From: Candidatus Gastranaerophilales bacterium
GTDB lineage: Bacteria > Cyanobacteriota > Vampirovibrionia > Gastranaerophilales > Gastranaerophilaceae
Reading direction: 5' to 3'
Assembly: GCA_944323935.1 (NCBI GenBank)
Contig: CALUUJ010000017.1
Span: forward strand, 1-39,791
Length of the DNA stretch: 39,791 nt
Position numbers and translations under genes: made by a program. The notes under the pieces are model-generated. The model had not been told where the DNA came from, searched no databases, and saw only the letters and a program-made list of their open reading frames with translations. Shown here piece after piece: positions 17,280-25,430 of the stretch; position 1 is the first letter of the stretch, and the number at the start of each line of letters is the position of its first letter.

Positions 17280-18317
17280 ATGCTAAACATAAATCCGATA
17301 AAATTTATAAGCACTAACAATATACAAAATAAATATCCAAAAAAACAAATAGGATTGAAATCAGATACATTTGTACGCTCAAGCAACAATGTAAGTTTTA
17401 AAGGCTGTGAATCTGCAGACAATAATTCTTTCATTAAATGGGCACAAGAAACAGATTTTATAAAAACACAATTACCTGAAATTTTAACTAATCCAAATTA
17501 CAAATTAGGTTCAGGTTTTTCGCATAGTGCATATATAATCCCAGGAAATAAGGATTATATTCTTAGAACACCAAATATGAAAGTTCAAAAGAATTATAAT
17601 TTTGAAAATGCAGATATTAAGGATACAGAAGATAAAGATTTAAATGTAAACATAGGTCAAGAAGTCGCAAGTATCGAAATCCCAATAGAAGATGGTTTTC
17701 CTTTACATATTCAAGTACTAAAGAAACAAAATGGCAAAGCCATAGGCGTTCCACCCTTTCAAGCTATTTCAATAGAGGAGACAGGAAGTCTAAGAAAAGG
17801 AGAACTTCCATATGAAGCTCTTGAGAGGAAAGCGCAATATGCCTCAACAATTCACGAAGTAGCCAAACTTCCTGTCGAAGCATATGAAAAGCTTATCGAT
17901 GATATCAGGGCAGCAGAAAAAGCAGGATATTACTTCGATCACTTAAACTCTAATAACTTACTGATAGATGAAGAAAAAGGTTCAATTAATCTTATAGATA
18001 TGGACAAGAACAAACTTCCAGCGAATTTAGGAAATGTATTGTATGCATTAACCAATATAAACTATTTTTCAACATTTAGCAGTCAATACGATAGCTGTCC
18101 AATGAGCAATGAAGAAATTGGAACAGCAATTAAAGATACATTACAAATTACAGATAAATTCGTTCAAGCAATGAAGAACAAAGGCGAAAAATTTAACAGA
18201 GATGAATGCTCTTATGAATTTTTCAATTTTATTAACAGTATGCCATTCTCATTCTATTGCCATACAGGAGACTATAATATGAAATGGGAAGTTTTAGAAC
18301 AAAAAGGTGTTGCATAA
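17280..18317 (+). CDS. SFKG-motif protein with a protein-kinase-like fold
   Basis: 345 residues. The first 42 residues are Asn/Lys/Ser-rich and end in NNVSFKG (motif at 39-42). After that comes a kinase-like core: glycine-rich LGSGFSHSAYII (76-87), YILRTPN (93-99) where the beta3 Lys would sit but Arg is found, a helix around 176-196, GYYFDHLNSNNLLID (216-230) as catalytic loop, and INLIDMDK (236-243) in the place of DFG. The catalytic-loop Asn is kept. The expected Asp may be Asp220 or may be lost to His. It could be a kinase of atypical substrate or a pseudokinase; I cannot choose. AGGAG precedes the ATG by 8 bases. It is convergent with the next gene, only 5 bases away, with no terminator between. 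Confidence 0.78.
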   Translation: MLNINPIKFISTNNIQNKYPKKQIGLKSDTFVRSSNNVSFKGCESADNNSFIKWAQETDFIKTQLPEILTNPNYKLGSGFSHSAYIIPGNKDYILRTPNMKVQKNYNFENADIKDTEDKDLNVNIGQEVASIEIPIEDGFPLHIQVLKKQNGKAIGVPPFQAISIEETGSLRKGELPYEALERKAQYASTIHEVAKLPVEAYEKLIDDIRAAEKAGYYFDHLNSNNLLIDEEKGSINLIDMDKNKLPANLGNVLYALTNINYFSTFSSQYDSCPMSNEEIGTAIKDTLQITDKFVQAMKNKGEKFNRDECSYEFFNFINSMPFSFYCHTGDYNMKWEVLEQKGVA

Positions 18318-18322
18318 TTCAA

Positions 18323-18589
18323 TTATACATTATCCTTATTATGGTCAGGCAAGGAAGCTGCATATTCAGCAAGAATTCTTGCTATATCTGAACCTTTAAT
18401 AACAACCTCTAAAATCAATTGAGCATTAATTAATATCTTATCCGTATATTCCAAGTCATCTGTATCAAAAATTTCAAACTCAAGAAAGTCATAACCTACA
18501 TAGTTAATTCTTCCATAGCCTTCACTTGAGCCCCATTTCATAAATACGAGCTGTCTTTCAAATAATTTGAGTTTATCAACTAATCTCAT
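18323..18589 (-). CDS. Small unknown protein
   Basis: 88 residues, not recognised. The first 75 alternate strands and turns (RQLVFMKWGSSEGYGRINYVGYDFLEFEIFD, split here as a beta-rich core), reminiscent of a small barrel such as an Sm- or SH3-like fold, followed by a short helix and a charged tail. No signal peptide or membrane helix is seen. The upstream frame is closed by TGA 12 bases before the ATG, so the start is right, but the nearest Shine-Dalgarno (GGAG) is rather far (about 12 bases). It is divergent from the uridine-kinase-like gene across 187 bases that contain no other gene. Confidence 0.65.
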   Translation of the reverse strand: MRLVDKLKLFERQLVFMKWGSSEGYGRINYVGYDFLEFEIFDTDDLEYTDKILINAQLILEVVIKGSDIARILAEYAASLPDHNKDNV

Positions 18590-18776
18590 AATTAATGTTC
18601 ACTCCGCACAACCTATTCTATTATGATAATTATTTTTTAATAACAAGTCAATTTTCGTTAACTTTTTTTGTAAATTTTACATACATTTATCGTTACAAAA
18701 TAAAGAAAATTATTTTGTTTTATATTTTGTTTTGGTATATTCATGAAAAACTAAGTAAACGAAAAGGAACTTAATC

Positions 18777-19643
18777 GTGACAGATACACTTAGTCGAGAG
18801 ATTGAAAAACAAGAACAATCTTATAATAAGTATGTTTCTTCCCCAATTAATAAGACTGATGATATAGAAAGTCGATTATTTAAGATATTTGAAGATGAAT
18901 TAAATTCAAAGAATTCTGTATTATTAGCATATAAACCATTTGCAATAAGAAAGCTTGCAAGATTCATAACAGGAGAGATAAAACGATCTGCATCTGTAGG
19001 CATTGCTGGAGAAACAGCCAGCGGTAAGTCCACTATTACATTGGATATTATTGATACTATCGAAATTTTTTCTAAATTATTTAACGCAAAAAATATAATA
19101 ACAAGAGTTAATACTGATGATTACTATTATGACCGTTCAGAAGAAGTGAAAAAAGCCGGAGGAATGTCAGAATTTGCAAAGAATTATGATTTTGATGTTC
19201 CTGAAGCTCTTGAACTTGATTTGATGTATAAACATATTAATGAATTATTAACTGGTAGACCTGTAATGCTTCCGAAATATGACATGTCAGGAACTACAAT
19301 CAGATGGGATAATTATACTTTAGCAGAACCTTCAAGAATTATTATTTCTGAAGGTTTATTTACACTTACCGAAAAAATCAAAGATGCTTTCGATTTTAAA
19401 ATATATGTTGATATTGACAGTGAAATACAAAAAGAAAGATTTTATGTAAGAGCAGAAGAAAGAGGGCTTGGGGAATCTGCTCATAAAATATATGAAAATG
19501 CTTCAGAGAAAGCTCAAATATATATAAGACCATGCAGAAAAGATGCAGATATTGTTCTTTCAGGTGAAGCAAAAAGAAGCGGATATAAAATCTTTTTAAA
19601 TAAAATATTGGCAATAGTTGAAGAATTACATTTTTCGAAATAG
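18777..19643 (+). CDS. Uridine kinase / phosphoribulokinase-family kinase
   Basis: 288 residues. After about 70 leading residues there is SVGIAGETASGKST (73-86), the uridine-kinase-type P-loop. Then come TDDYYYDRSEE (acceptor-binding Asp pair), a YDFDVPEALELDLM block equivalent to the YDHPDAFD of uridine kinases, PKYDMSGTTI, IIISEGLFTL (Walker B-like strand) and FKIYVDIDSEIQKERFYVRAEERGLG (lid region with arginines). It most likely phosphorylates uridine or a related ribosyl compound with ATP or GTP. The N-terminal extension is longer than in Udk, so another substrate is possible. The start is a GTG with AAGGA 8 bases upstream. It begins a four-gene plus-strand run with nadD, yqeK and a HAD gene. 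Confidence 0.85.
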   Translation: MTDTLSREIEKQEQSYNKYVSSPINKTDDIESRLFKIFEDELNSKNSVLLAYKPFAIRKLARFITGEIKRSASVGIAGETASGKSTITLDIIDTIEIFSKLFNAKNIITRVNTDDYYYDRSEEVKKAGGMSEFAKNYDFDVPEALELDLMYKHINELLTGRPVMLPKYDMSGTTIRWDNYTLAEPSRIIISEGLFTLTEKIKDAFDFKIYVDIDSEIQKERFYVRAEERGLGESAHKIYENASEKAQIYIRPCRKDADIVLSGEAKRSGYKIFLNKILAIVEELHFSK

Positions 19644-19651
19644 GAAAAAAA

Positions 19652-20251
19652 ATGAGTGAGTGTTTATATCAAGGCAGTTTTAATCCAATTCATAATGCTC
19701 ATATAGAAGTAGCGAAATATGCAATCGAACAATTTGGATTCAAGCGAATTGTATTCATACCGGCATTCAAACCACCACATAAAGATTTAAAAAATTTTGA
19801 TGCAGATAATGCAATCCACAGATTAAACATGGTAGAACTAGCATTGGAAGATTACCCATATTTTGAGGTTTCAGCCATAGAATATACAAGAAACGGACCA
19901 TCATATACGTATGACACAATTCTACAGATATATCAAGTTGTAAAACCGAAAGAGAAAATAAACTTTATTATAGGTACAGATGCTTTCAGAAAAATTGAAT
20001 CTTGGAATCAATCACAAAAATTGAAAGATTTGATAAAATTTATTCTTTTTGTAAGAGAGGATAATTTTGATGAAACTCCATACTTACAGCTAAAAGAAAA
20101 AGGATACGAATATCAATTAATGAAAATGCCATATATTAATATTTCATCAAGTGAAATAAGAGAAAGAATCAAGCAAGGCAAAGATATTTGTGATATAGTA
20201 CCAAAGAAGGTAGCAGAATATATAAAACAAAATAATGTATACACTATATAG
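19652..20251 (+). CDS. nadD: Nicotinate-nucleotide adenylyltransferase
   Basis: 199 residues, the family size. It makes deamido-NAD from nicotinate mononucleotide and ATP in NAD synthesis. The nucleotidyltransferase motif reads GSFNPIHNAH (residues 8-17), a variant of GxFxPxHxGH with Asn for Asp and Ala for Gly; both catalytic histidines are kept. Further family blocks are FIPAFKPPHK, YTYDTILQ, FIIGTDAFRKIESW and ISSSEIRERI, the ISxTxIR ATP site. AGGAAAA precedes the ATG. It lies 8 bases after the uridine-kinase-like gene and overlaps yqeK by 17 bases, the common nadD-yqeK arrangement. Confidence 0.93.
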   Translation: MSECLYQGSFNPIHNAHIEVAKYAIEQFGFKRIVFIPAFKPPHKDLKNFDADNAIHRLNMVELALEDYPYFEVSAIEYTRNGPSYTYDTILQIYQVVKPKEKINFIIGTDAFRKIESWNQSQKLKDLIKFILFVREDNFDETPYLQLKEKGYEYQLMKMPYINISSSEIRERIKQGKDICDIVPKKVAEYIKQNNVYTI

Positions 20252-20813
20252 TATTGAAGAAATAGAAGAAAAACTAAAGCATTGTCTTTCATACGAAAGA
20301 TATATTCACTCTGTTGGAACAATGGAAAAAGCAATGGAGCTTGCAGAAAGATTTAATCTTGATATAGAAAAAGCACAAGTGGCTGGGCTTCTGCATGATT
20401 GTGCAAAATGTCTTACTAATGAAGAACTGGGAAAATACAAAAAATCTTTTGAAGAATGTGAAAAATTAAGCTATAAAACCTGGCATGCACCTGTTGGAGA
20501 AATTATAGCGCAAAGAGACTATGGTGTAACTGATAAAGAAATACTTTCTTCTATCAGATGGCATACTATAGGGAAAATAGATATGACAGATTTTGAAAAA
20601 ATCATATTTATTGCAGACAAAATTGAACAAAGGACAAGAGAAGCAGATTTTAGAGAAAAAATAGAAAAAGCATTAAATAAAAGGAACAATTTAGATGATG
20701 CTATGCTAAAAAGCTTTAAAATAACAATAAAAAGTCTTTTGAAAAGGAAACTTCCTATTTGTTTTCAAACAATTGAAGTATATAATGACTTATTAGAAAA
20801 AACTTTGAAATAA
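20235..20813 (+). CDS. yqeK: HD-domain Ap4A hydrolase, YqeK family
   Basis: 192 residues. YqeK proteins are HD-domain enzymes that split diadenosine tetraphosphate to two ADP. The metal ligands are visible: RYIHSVGT (His25), LLHDCAK (His54-Asp55), TWHAPVGE (His near 84), RWHTIGK (His near 109) and a later ADKIEQRTRE. It overlaps the end of nadD by 17 bases without its own strong ribosome binding site, so translation is coupled. In many bacteria rsfS follows; here a HAD phosphatase gene follows one base after the stop. Confidence 0.9.
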   Translation: MYTLYSIEEIEEKLKHCLSYERYIHSVGTMEKAMELAERFNLDIEKAQVAGLLHDCAKCLTNEELGKYKKSFEECEKLSYKTWHAPVGEIIAQRDYGVTDKEILSSIRWHTIGKIDMTDFEKIIFIADKIEQRTREADFREKIEKALNKRNNLDDAMLKSFKITIKSLLKRKLPICFQTIEVYNDLLEKTLK

Positions 20814-20814
20814 T

Positions 20815-21489
20815 ATGAAAATAGTTTTACTGGATATTGATGATACAATCTTTGATTTTTATGAAAGTGCAAAAGCAACAATACTAAAATGTTGTAAAGA
20901 TTATAACATTGAATTTACCGATAAAATGATAGCTCATTATATGGAGCAGAATGAATTTTTATGGGGACAATTTGAGAAAAAAGTTATTACACGTGAGGAT
21001 ATCTTCAGAAAAAGATTTCCCGAATTATTTAAAGAATATGGTATAGATGTTGATGGAATCTTGTTTGAAGAATCTTTTCAAAAATATTTTAAGACAGAAT
21101 ATAAATTAATTGAAGGAGCAGTTGAAATTATCAAATATCTCAGTGAAAAATATGATTTATATATAGTATCAAATTCTTTAATTGATACTCAAAGAAGAAG
21201 ACTAACAGCGGCAGGAATAATTCAATATTTCAAAGATTTATTTGTTTCAGATATATTCGGCTATCAAAAACCCACAAAAGAATTTTTCAATTGTTGTTTT
21301 GCAAGAATACCAAACTTTGAAAACCAGAACGCAATTATTATAGGAGATTCTCTTTCTTCAGATATAAAAGGCGGTTATAACGCAGGGATAAAAACTTGTT
21401 GGTTCAATCCGAACAGAAAAATAAACAAAACAGAATATAAAGCTGACTACGAAATAGCCAGCCTTAATGAATTAAGAAATATATTATAG
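20815..21489 (+). CDS. HAD-superfamily hydrolase (YjjG / nucleotidase-like)
   Basis: 224 residues with all four HAD motifs: LLDIDDTIFDF (nucleophile Asp7, acid/base Asp9), IVSNS (motif II), YQKPTKEFF (Lys of motif III) and IIGDSLSSDIKGG (motif IV). The helical cap between the first two motifs is the size of the C1 cap in the YjjG / haloacid-dehalogenase-like subgroup, which dephosphorylates small phosphates such as pyrimidine nucleotides. It begins one base after the stop of yqeK, so it belongs to the same transcript. A role in nucleotide housekeeping with nadD and yqeK is inference. Confidence 0.88.
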   Translation: MKIVLLDIDDTIFDFYESAKATILKCCKDYNIEFTDKMIAHYMEQNEFLWGQFEKKVITREDIFRKRFPELFKEYGIDVDGILFEESFQKYFKTEYKLIEGAVEIIKYLSEKYDLYIVSNSLIDTQRRRLTAAGIIQYFKDLFVSDIFGYQKPTKEFFNCCFARIPNFENQNAIIIGDSLSSDIKGGYNAGIKTCWFNPNRKINKTEYKADYEIASLNELRNIL

Positions 21490-21490
21490 A

Positions 21491-21739
21491 TTAACGAAGT
21501 AAATTCAGTATAGAATTTCCCTGATTATAATCTTGTCTGTATGATTCAGCATGATGAGCGGGTGTTCCCTTTATTGTATATGTTTTCCCATTTAAAAGAA
21601 CAATATCTGTATCTTCATCTTTTTTTGAAGGTTCAAATGCAACAATCATTGACGAATTAATAAAATGTTCTTTTTTATCATTTTTAGTTCTTATTTTAAC
21701 TAAAGTAGGGGTATTACATCCTACCGGCTTAGTGTTCAT
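21491..21739 (-). CDS. Small unknown protein
   Basis: 82 residues, not recognised. The sequence is hydrophilic with a beta-rich centre: HFINSSMIVAFEPSKKD, then DIVLLNGKTYTIKGTP, and a polar tail (HHAESYRQDYNQGNS). No signal peptide, membrane helix or metal cluster is seen. AAAGGT lies about 7 bases before the ATG, which makes it a convincing gene. It is convergent with the HAD gene, one base apart, with no terminator hairpin. Function unknown. Confidence 0.65.
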   Translation of the reverse strand: MNTKPVGCNTPTLVKIRTKNDKKEHFINSSMIVAFEPSKKDEDTDIVLLNGKTYTIKGTPAHHAESYRQDYNQGNSILNLLR

Positions 21740-21779
21740 ATGTTTTACCTTTCTTGTTTATTATCTTTATCAACAAGTT

Positions 21780-22169
21780 TTAATTTAACACTAAATAAGC
21801 AAAATTTAAATATGCAGCAAAACTTACCCATATTAAATATGGAATTAACAATAAAGCCGATATTTTAGAATATTTATAAAACGTAATTATTGTCAGAATA
21901 ATAAATATATACATTAAAAAGATAATAAGAAAAGCTGCGAATATATTTTGTAAACCAAAAAATACAGGTGGCCAAGAAAAATTAAGAAGAATTTGGGCAA
22001 TAAAAAAGAATAAAGGTAATCGTTTTCCTTTATAAAGTCCTCCTTTCAAAAATAAAAATAAAGAAAGAATAATCATCGCATAAAGGATTGACCACACAGG
22101 CATAAATACCCAATCAGGCGGATTAAGGTAGGGTTTATTCAAACTATCAAACCATTCCAAGTTTTGCAT
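21780..22169 (-). CDS. TspO/MBR family protein lacking the first helix
   Basis: 129 residues. The TspO signature is clear: WFDSLNKPYLNPPDWVFMPVW, then SILYAMIILSLFLFL, LFFFIAQILLNFSWPPVFFG and LIPYLIWVSFAAYLNFAYLVLN. Aromatic residues that line the ligand site in TspO are present. TspO proteins bind tetrapyrroles and lipids in membranes and modulate stress responses. The family normally has five helices in about 150-160 residues; the first is missing here. The frame is closed by TAA four codons upstream of the ATG, so the short N-terminus is real rather than a start error. No Shine-Dalgarno precedes the ATG, but TAAAAT ends six bases before it. Confidence 0.88.
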   Translation of the reverse strand: MQNLEWFDSLNKPYLNPPDWVFMPVWSILYAMIILSLFLFLKGGLYKGKRLPLFFFIAQILLNFSWPPVFFGLQNIFAAFLIIFLMYIFIILTIITFYKYSKISALLLIPYLIWVSFAAYLNFAYLVLN

Positions 22170-22175
22170 ATATCC

Positions 22176-22228
22176 ATTTTAAACACTAATTACATTAAAA
22201 TCATTACCATTTTGTTTAATAAACAAAA
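22176..22228 (-). promoter_or_regulatory. Leaderless-type -10 and 19-bp palindrome upstream of TspO
   Basis: On the minus strand TAAAAT (22176-22181) ends six bases before the ATG; the possible -35 (22199-22204, ATGATT) is weak. Just upstream lies a perfect 19-bp palindrome, TTTTGTTTAATAAACAAAA (22210-22228), directly after the pflA stop. It may be an operator for TspO, or a weak AT-only hairpin ending pflA. Confidence 0.4.
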
Positions 22229-22229
22229 A

Positions 22230-22979
22230 TCAATTTTGTTTAGCTTGTTTATAAGAATTAATAATAATTTGACGTGCTATCATTGCTTCTTCTTTTGTTA
22301 ATGGAGAAATATTTTTTAAAGGATAATCAATATTTAAATTTTCATACTTTGAAATTGCCATATTATGATAAGGTAAAACATCCAAAGCTTTTAAAGATTT
22401 TATATTTGCAAGAAATTTTCCAAGCTCTTTTAAATATTTTTCATCATCTGTAATAGTTGGAACAACAACATGCCTTACCCATATCGGAATATTTTTTTCA
22501 GAAAGATATATCGCAAAATCCAAAATATTCTTATTAGAGAACCCCGTAAGCTTTTTATGTTCTTCATCATTAATATGCTTAATATCTAACAATACCAAAT
22601 CAGTATATTTTAAAAGCCTATCAAATTGAGCTAAATTTTTTCTGTTAAATAGAACACCCGAAGTATCAAGAGCTGTATGAATATTCTTCTGTTTTGCCTG
22701 TTTGAAAAGTTCCGTCACAAAATCTATTTGAGACAAAGGTTCTCCGCCTGTTACAGTTATCCCGCCATTTTTTAGAAATTCTTTTATACTGTCATATTTA
22801 TCAAGAATTTCAGATACAAAAACTTTTTTATTTTCCTCATAAGACCAAGTATCAGGATTATGGCAATATAAACATCTCATAGGACAACCTTGTAAAAAAA
22901 CAACAAGCCTAATACCAGGACCGTCAACAGTCCCAAAAGATTCTATAGAATGAACGTTTCCAAATATTTGTCCTGTCAT
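22230..22979 (-). CDS. pflA: Pyruvate formate-lyase activating enzyme (radical SAM)
   Basis: 249 residues, typical of PflA. It uses S-adenosylmethionine and a [4Fe-4S] cluster to install the glycyl radical on pyruvate formate-lyase. The sequence opens GNVHSIESFGTVDGPGIRLV and then GCPMRCLYCHNPDTW, with cluster cysteines at 32, 36 and 39. GGITVTGGEPL, DTSGV and LLDIKH are the SAM-binding and substrate blocks of this family. Its targets, the split PFL genes, lie upstream on the same strand but two plus-strand genes intervene, so it has its own promoter. Here its substrate should be the separate 82-residue glycyl-radical protein rather than a full-length PFL. Confidence 0.93.
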   Translation of the reverse strand: MTGQIFGNVHSIESFGTVDGPGIRLVVFLQGCPMRCLYCHNPDTWSYEENKKVFVSEILDKYDSIKEFLKNGGITVTGGEPLSQIDFVTELFKQAKQKNIHTALDTSGVLFNRKNLAQFDRLLKYTDLVLLDIKHINDEEHKKLTGFSNKNILDFAIYLSEKNIPIWVRHVVVPTITDDEKYLKELGKFLANIKSLKALDVLPYHNMAISKYENLNIDYPLKNISPLTKEEAMIARQIIINSYKQAKQN

Positions 22980-22986
22980 AATCTTT

Positions 22987-22992
22987 ATTATA
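22987..22992 (-). promoter_or_regulatory. -10 box of pflA
   Basis: TATAAT on the minus strand, ending seven bases before the pflA ATG. There is no Shine-Dalgarno between them, so the message would have a leader of zero or one base. No convincing -35 is seen. The 73-base gap to 23053 holds two divergent starts of this type. Confidence 0.4.
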
Positions 22993-23040
22993 TAAAAAAA
23001 ATATCAATAATTTAGCTGTTTATCATATTTAAAAATAGGG

Positions 23041-23046
23041 TACTAT
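23041..23046 (+). promoter_or_regulatory. -10 box placing transcription on the ATG at 23053
   Basis: TACTAT ends exactly six bases before the ATG, with TTTATC at 23019-23024 as a possible -35 (16-base spacer). No Shine-Dalgarno sequence is present, so the mRNA is probably leaderless. Confidence 0.4.
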
Positions 23047-23052
23047 AGTAAA

Positions 23053-24372
23053 ATGATAAAAATAAAAGTTCAGCATCAGTTTTCAGTTTTTATATCAATT
23101 CTTGCTCTTATTGCAATATTGGTAATATCCGTTTGTATAGGATATTTCATGTTTATGACAGAAACCGATATTAGCAGCAAAACCCGTTCTGATATTTATG
23201 CACTGATAGGAATATTATTATTCGCTATTGTTCCATTTATTTTCACTTCAATAAAGAATAAAACTGAATATGTATCAGACATAATAATATCAGCCGACTA
23301 TATTGAATTAATATATAAAAAAAAGCAAAAAGAAACCAAAAGAACACGAATTTTAAAGGAGGATATAGAAGTATTCGAAGCAATAGTAAATATTAACAAA
23401 ATAAATTCAGGAAAGACCAGTTACGTCTATTGCAATTCGATAGTTACAATTAAGCTTAAAAACAAAAATCAAATCCAATTTTTGCAAGATTCTTCAAACA
23501 AATTATGGGGAAGTCCATATAAATTTATCTTAGATTTAATAAAAAATTCAATAGAAATTCCAAATTTTAAATATCAAATTGAAGGTAATTATGAATTTGC
23601 AAAAAAAGATATAGAAAATTATAGTATATATAAAAAGCGACTCCCTTTTAGTGAACAATTAAAATATGACTATAAAAGTCAGCCCAAAGTTATCAAAATT
23701 ATATACCTAATTTTGATACTCGTTTTAATTGGGAATTTATGCTTCATGGGTTATATGTCCATGCCTGCAGGTAAACTGACAAAAGAAGAACAAGCATATA
23801 TGAAGCATTATAATCAAGCCTACGAATTGAGAACGAAGAAAAATCAGTATCAAGAGGCAATCAATGCATTAAATAAAGCAGAAGAATACTTTTCTAACAC
23901 AGCAGAAACATATTTAGCTAAAGCATACTGTTATAATAAGTTAAAAGAATATGATAAAGCAATAATAACTGCAAAAGAAGGGTTAAAATATATAGATTCA
24001 AAATCTATATACAGGAAATATCATAATTTTAAATTTACAGGCAAAAAAGATATCGAATTATACTCTCTGCTTGGCAGATTATACAAAAAGACAAAGAACT
24101 ATGAAGAAATGAAATTATGTTATGACTATGTTATCACGCACATAAAATATAAATATACTAACGCATATTTTCAAAGAGGCTACGCAAAATATTATTTATC
24201 AGATTTCAACTCTGCACTTCAAGATTTTTATAAACATAAAGAAATAATACTACAATACATACAAGACCAAGCAGAAGAGACTCCTGAATTCAAACATACA
24301 AATCCTACATATGATGAAAAAGATTTAATTAATATAGAAAAGTGGATTACCGCCTGTAAAAAATACAAATAA
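23053..24372 (+). CDS. Membrane protein with a conserved juxtamembrane domain and TPR repeats
   Basis: 439 residues, not a named family. Two membrane helices lie at about 13-35 and 45-65. A cytoplasmic beta-rich domain follows (about 72-200: VSDIIISADYIELIYKKK, then IVTIKLKNKNQIQFL), resembling a PH-like or YcxB-like domain in layout. A third helix is at about 216-236. The C-terminal 200 residues are helical repeats of the TPR type: YQEAINALNKAEEYF, AETYLAKAYCYNKLKEYDKA and NAYFQRGYAKYYLSDFNSALQDF. TPRs mediate protein contacts. The next gene is a paralogue lacking the TPR part. No Shine-Dalgarno is present; the -10 box position implies a leaderless message. Confidence 0.78.
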   Translation: MIKIKVQHQFSVFISILALIAILVISVCIGYFMFMTETDISSKTRSDIYALIGILLFAIVPFIFTSIKNKTEYVSDIIISADYIELIYKKKQKETKRTRILKEDIEVFEAIVNINKINSGKTSYVYCNSIVTIKLKNKNQIQFLQDSSNKLWGSPYKFILDLIKNSIEIPNFKYQIEGNYEFAKKDIENYSIYKKRLPFSEQLKYDYKSQPKVIKIIYLILILVLIGNLCFMGYMSMPAGKLTKEEQAYMKHYNQAYELRTKKNQYQEAINALNKAEEYFSNTAETYLAKAYCYNKLKEYDKAIITAKEGLKYIDSKSIYRKYHNFKFTGKKDIELYSLLGRLYKKTKNYEEMKLCYDYVITHIKYKYTNAYFQRGYAKYYLSDFNSALQDFYKHKEIILQYIQDQAEETPEFKHTNPTYDEKDLINIEKWITACKKYK

Positions 24373-24433
24373 TTATTGGAGAAAATCAATAATTCAGATG
24401 TATATAATTTTTTCAACAAGGAATTATTGTGGA

Positions 24434-25123
24434 ATGATAAAAATAAAAGCTGAACAAAAATATATTACATTATTACTATACGTTATTTTAATCACGATAT
24501 TGGCAGGGATATACATATTTCTATGCAAAATACATGGCAAAAATTTTCAAATAGAGAATTGTATATTCATAGCCATTTTTATACTTGTTATTATTTTCAA
24601 TCTTATTAACAGTTCAGAATATGTATCTGAAATAAGAATATCACATAGTCACATCGAAATAATATACAAAAAAGGGTTAATAGAGTCAAAAAGAGAAATA
24701 ATTTTCAAGAATGATATAGTTTCATTTGAATCAATCGCAACTATTAATAAAAATATAATAAGCAGAAGAAATGAGATAAAAAGTAATACACTCATCAAAA
24801 TTAATTTAACTGATAAAAAGTGCATTAAATTTTTAGTAGACTCAACAAATCGACTTTATGGATGCCCATACCAGTTTATTTTAGATTTGATAAAATTTTC
24901 AAGAGAAATTCCTAATTTTAAATATGAAATACAAGGAAATTATGATTATGCAAAGAAAGACATAGAAAACTATATACAATATGGTAGAGGTCTTAATGCA
25001 AAAGAGCAACTTCTTTACGCATATAATTCACAACCACCTTATGTTATATTCTTTTTTATATTTTTTATACTTAGTATGCTCATAATTATTGGAGTTATGG
25101 TGTACATATCAATACCATATTAA
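24434..25123 (+). CDS. Paralogue of the preceding membrane protein without TPR repeats
   Basis: 229 residues from the chosen ATG. I prefer the start at 24434 over an in-frame ATG at 24398 because MIKIKAEQKY then lines up with MIKIKVQHQF of the preceding gene. Shared blocks are SEYVSEIRISHSHIEIIYKK, an LYGCPYQFILDLIKFSREIPNF segment matching LWGSPYKFILDLIKNSIEIPNF (each split here), and the NYDYAKKDIENY block. Two N-terminal helices and one C-terminal helix (about 205-225) match the other protein up to its third helix, and the TPR region is absent. This is a tandem duplication followed by gain or loss of the repeats. A terminator follows. Confidence 0.75.
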   Translation: MIKIKAEQKYITLLLYVILITILAGIYIFLCKIHGKNFQIENCIFIAIFILVIIFNLINSSEYVSEIRISHSHIEIIYKKGLIESKREIIFKNDIVSFESIATINKNIISRRNEIKSNTLIKINLTDKKCIKFLVDSTNRLYGCPYQFILDLIKFSREIPNFKYEIQGNYDYAKKDIENYIQYGRGLNAKEQLLYAYNSQPPYVIFFFIFFILSMLIIIGVMVYISIPY

Positions 25124-25137
25124 CTTAAAAATAATCA

Positions 25138-25169
25138 AAAAAAGAGACTGTCTAAACAGTCTCTTTTTT
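25138..25169. terminator. Bidirectional intrinsic terminator
   Basis: A 14-bp stem (25138-25151 with 25156-25169; core GAGACTGT / ACAGTCTC) around the loop CTAA, with A6 and T6 ends. It serves the plus-strand membrane gene and the minus-strand glycyl-radical gene, which converge here. Confidence 0.9.
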
Positions 25170-25181
25170 GATAAGAATTAA

Positions 25182-25430
25182 TTAACATCCACAACTCAAA
25201 CCAGAGTGGAAAGTTCTGGAAATAACATCATCTTGCTGTTCTTTTGTCAATTTAATAAAGTTAACAGCATAGCCAGAAACTCTAACAGTTAGTTGAGGAT
25301 ACTTTTCAGGATGTTTTTGGGCATCCAATAGAGTTTCACGATTAAAAACATTAACATTTAAATGATGACCGCCCTTTTCAACATAACCATCTAAAAGATT
25401 AATTAAGTTTTCTTCCTGCATTGTAGCCAT
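25182..25430 (-). CDS. Separate glycyl-radical domain of pyruvate formate-lyase
   Basis: 82 residues corresponding to the C-terminal end of [38 protein letters not shown] (radical Gly53) and [14 protein letters not shown]. In ordinary PFL this is the last part of the same chain. Here it is an independent protein with its own ATG and GAGG ribosome binding site, 23 bases after the stop of the large chain. It resembles the stand-alone repair factor GrcA/YfiD in concept, but it is the only copy of the domain at this locus because the large chain lacks it. It ends in SCGC, a cysteine tail not found in standard PFL. It should be the substrate of PflA and insert into the large subunit. Confidence 0.93.
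   Translation of the reverse strand: MATMQEENLINLLDGYVEKGGHHLNVNVFNRETLLDAQKHPEKYPQLTVRVSGYAVNFIKLTKEQQDDVISRTFHSGLSCGC

Noticed and set aside
18669..18681. 13-bp palindrome TGTAAATTTTACA in the divergent region before the uridine-kinase-like gene
   Set aside because: Short and AT-only, so likely by chance at this base composition; no promoter register supports it.
24398..24433. Longer N-terminus for the second membrane paralogue (ATG at 24398)
   Set aside because: The extra 12 residues have no counterpart in the neighbouring paralogue, which aligns from the ATG at 24434.
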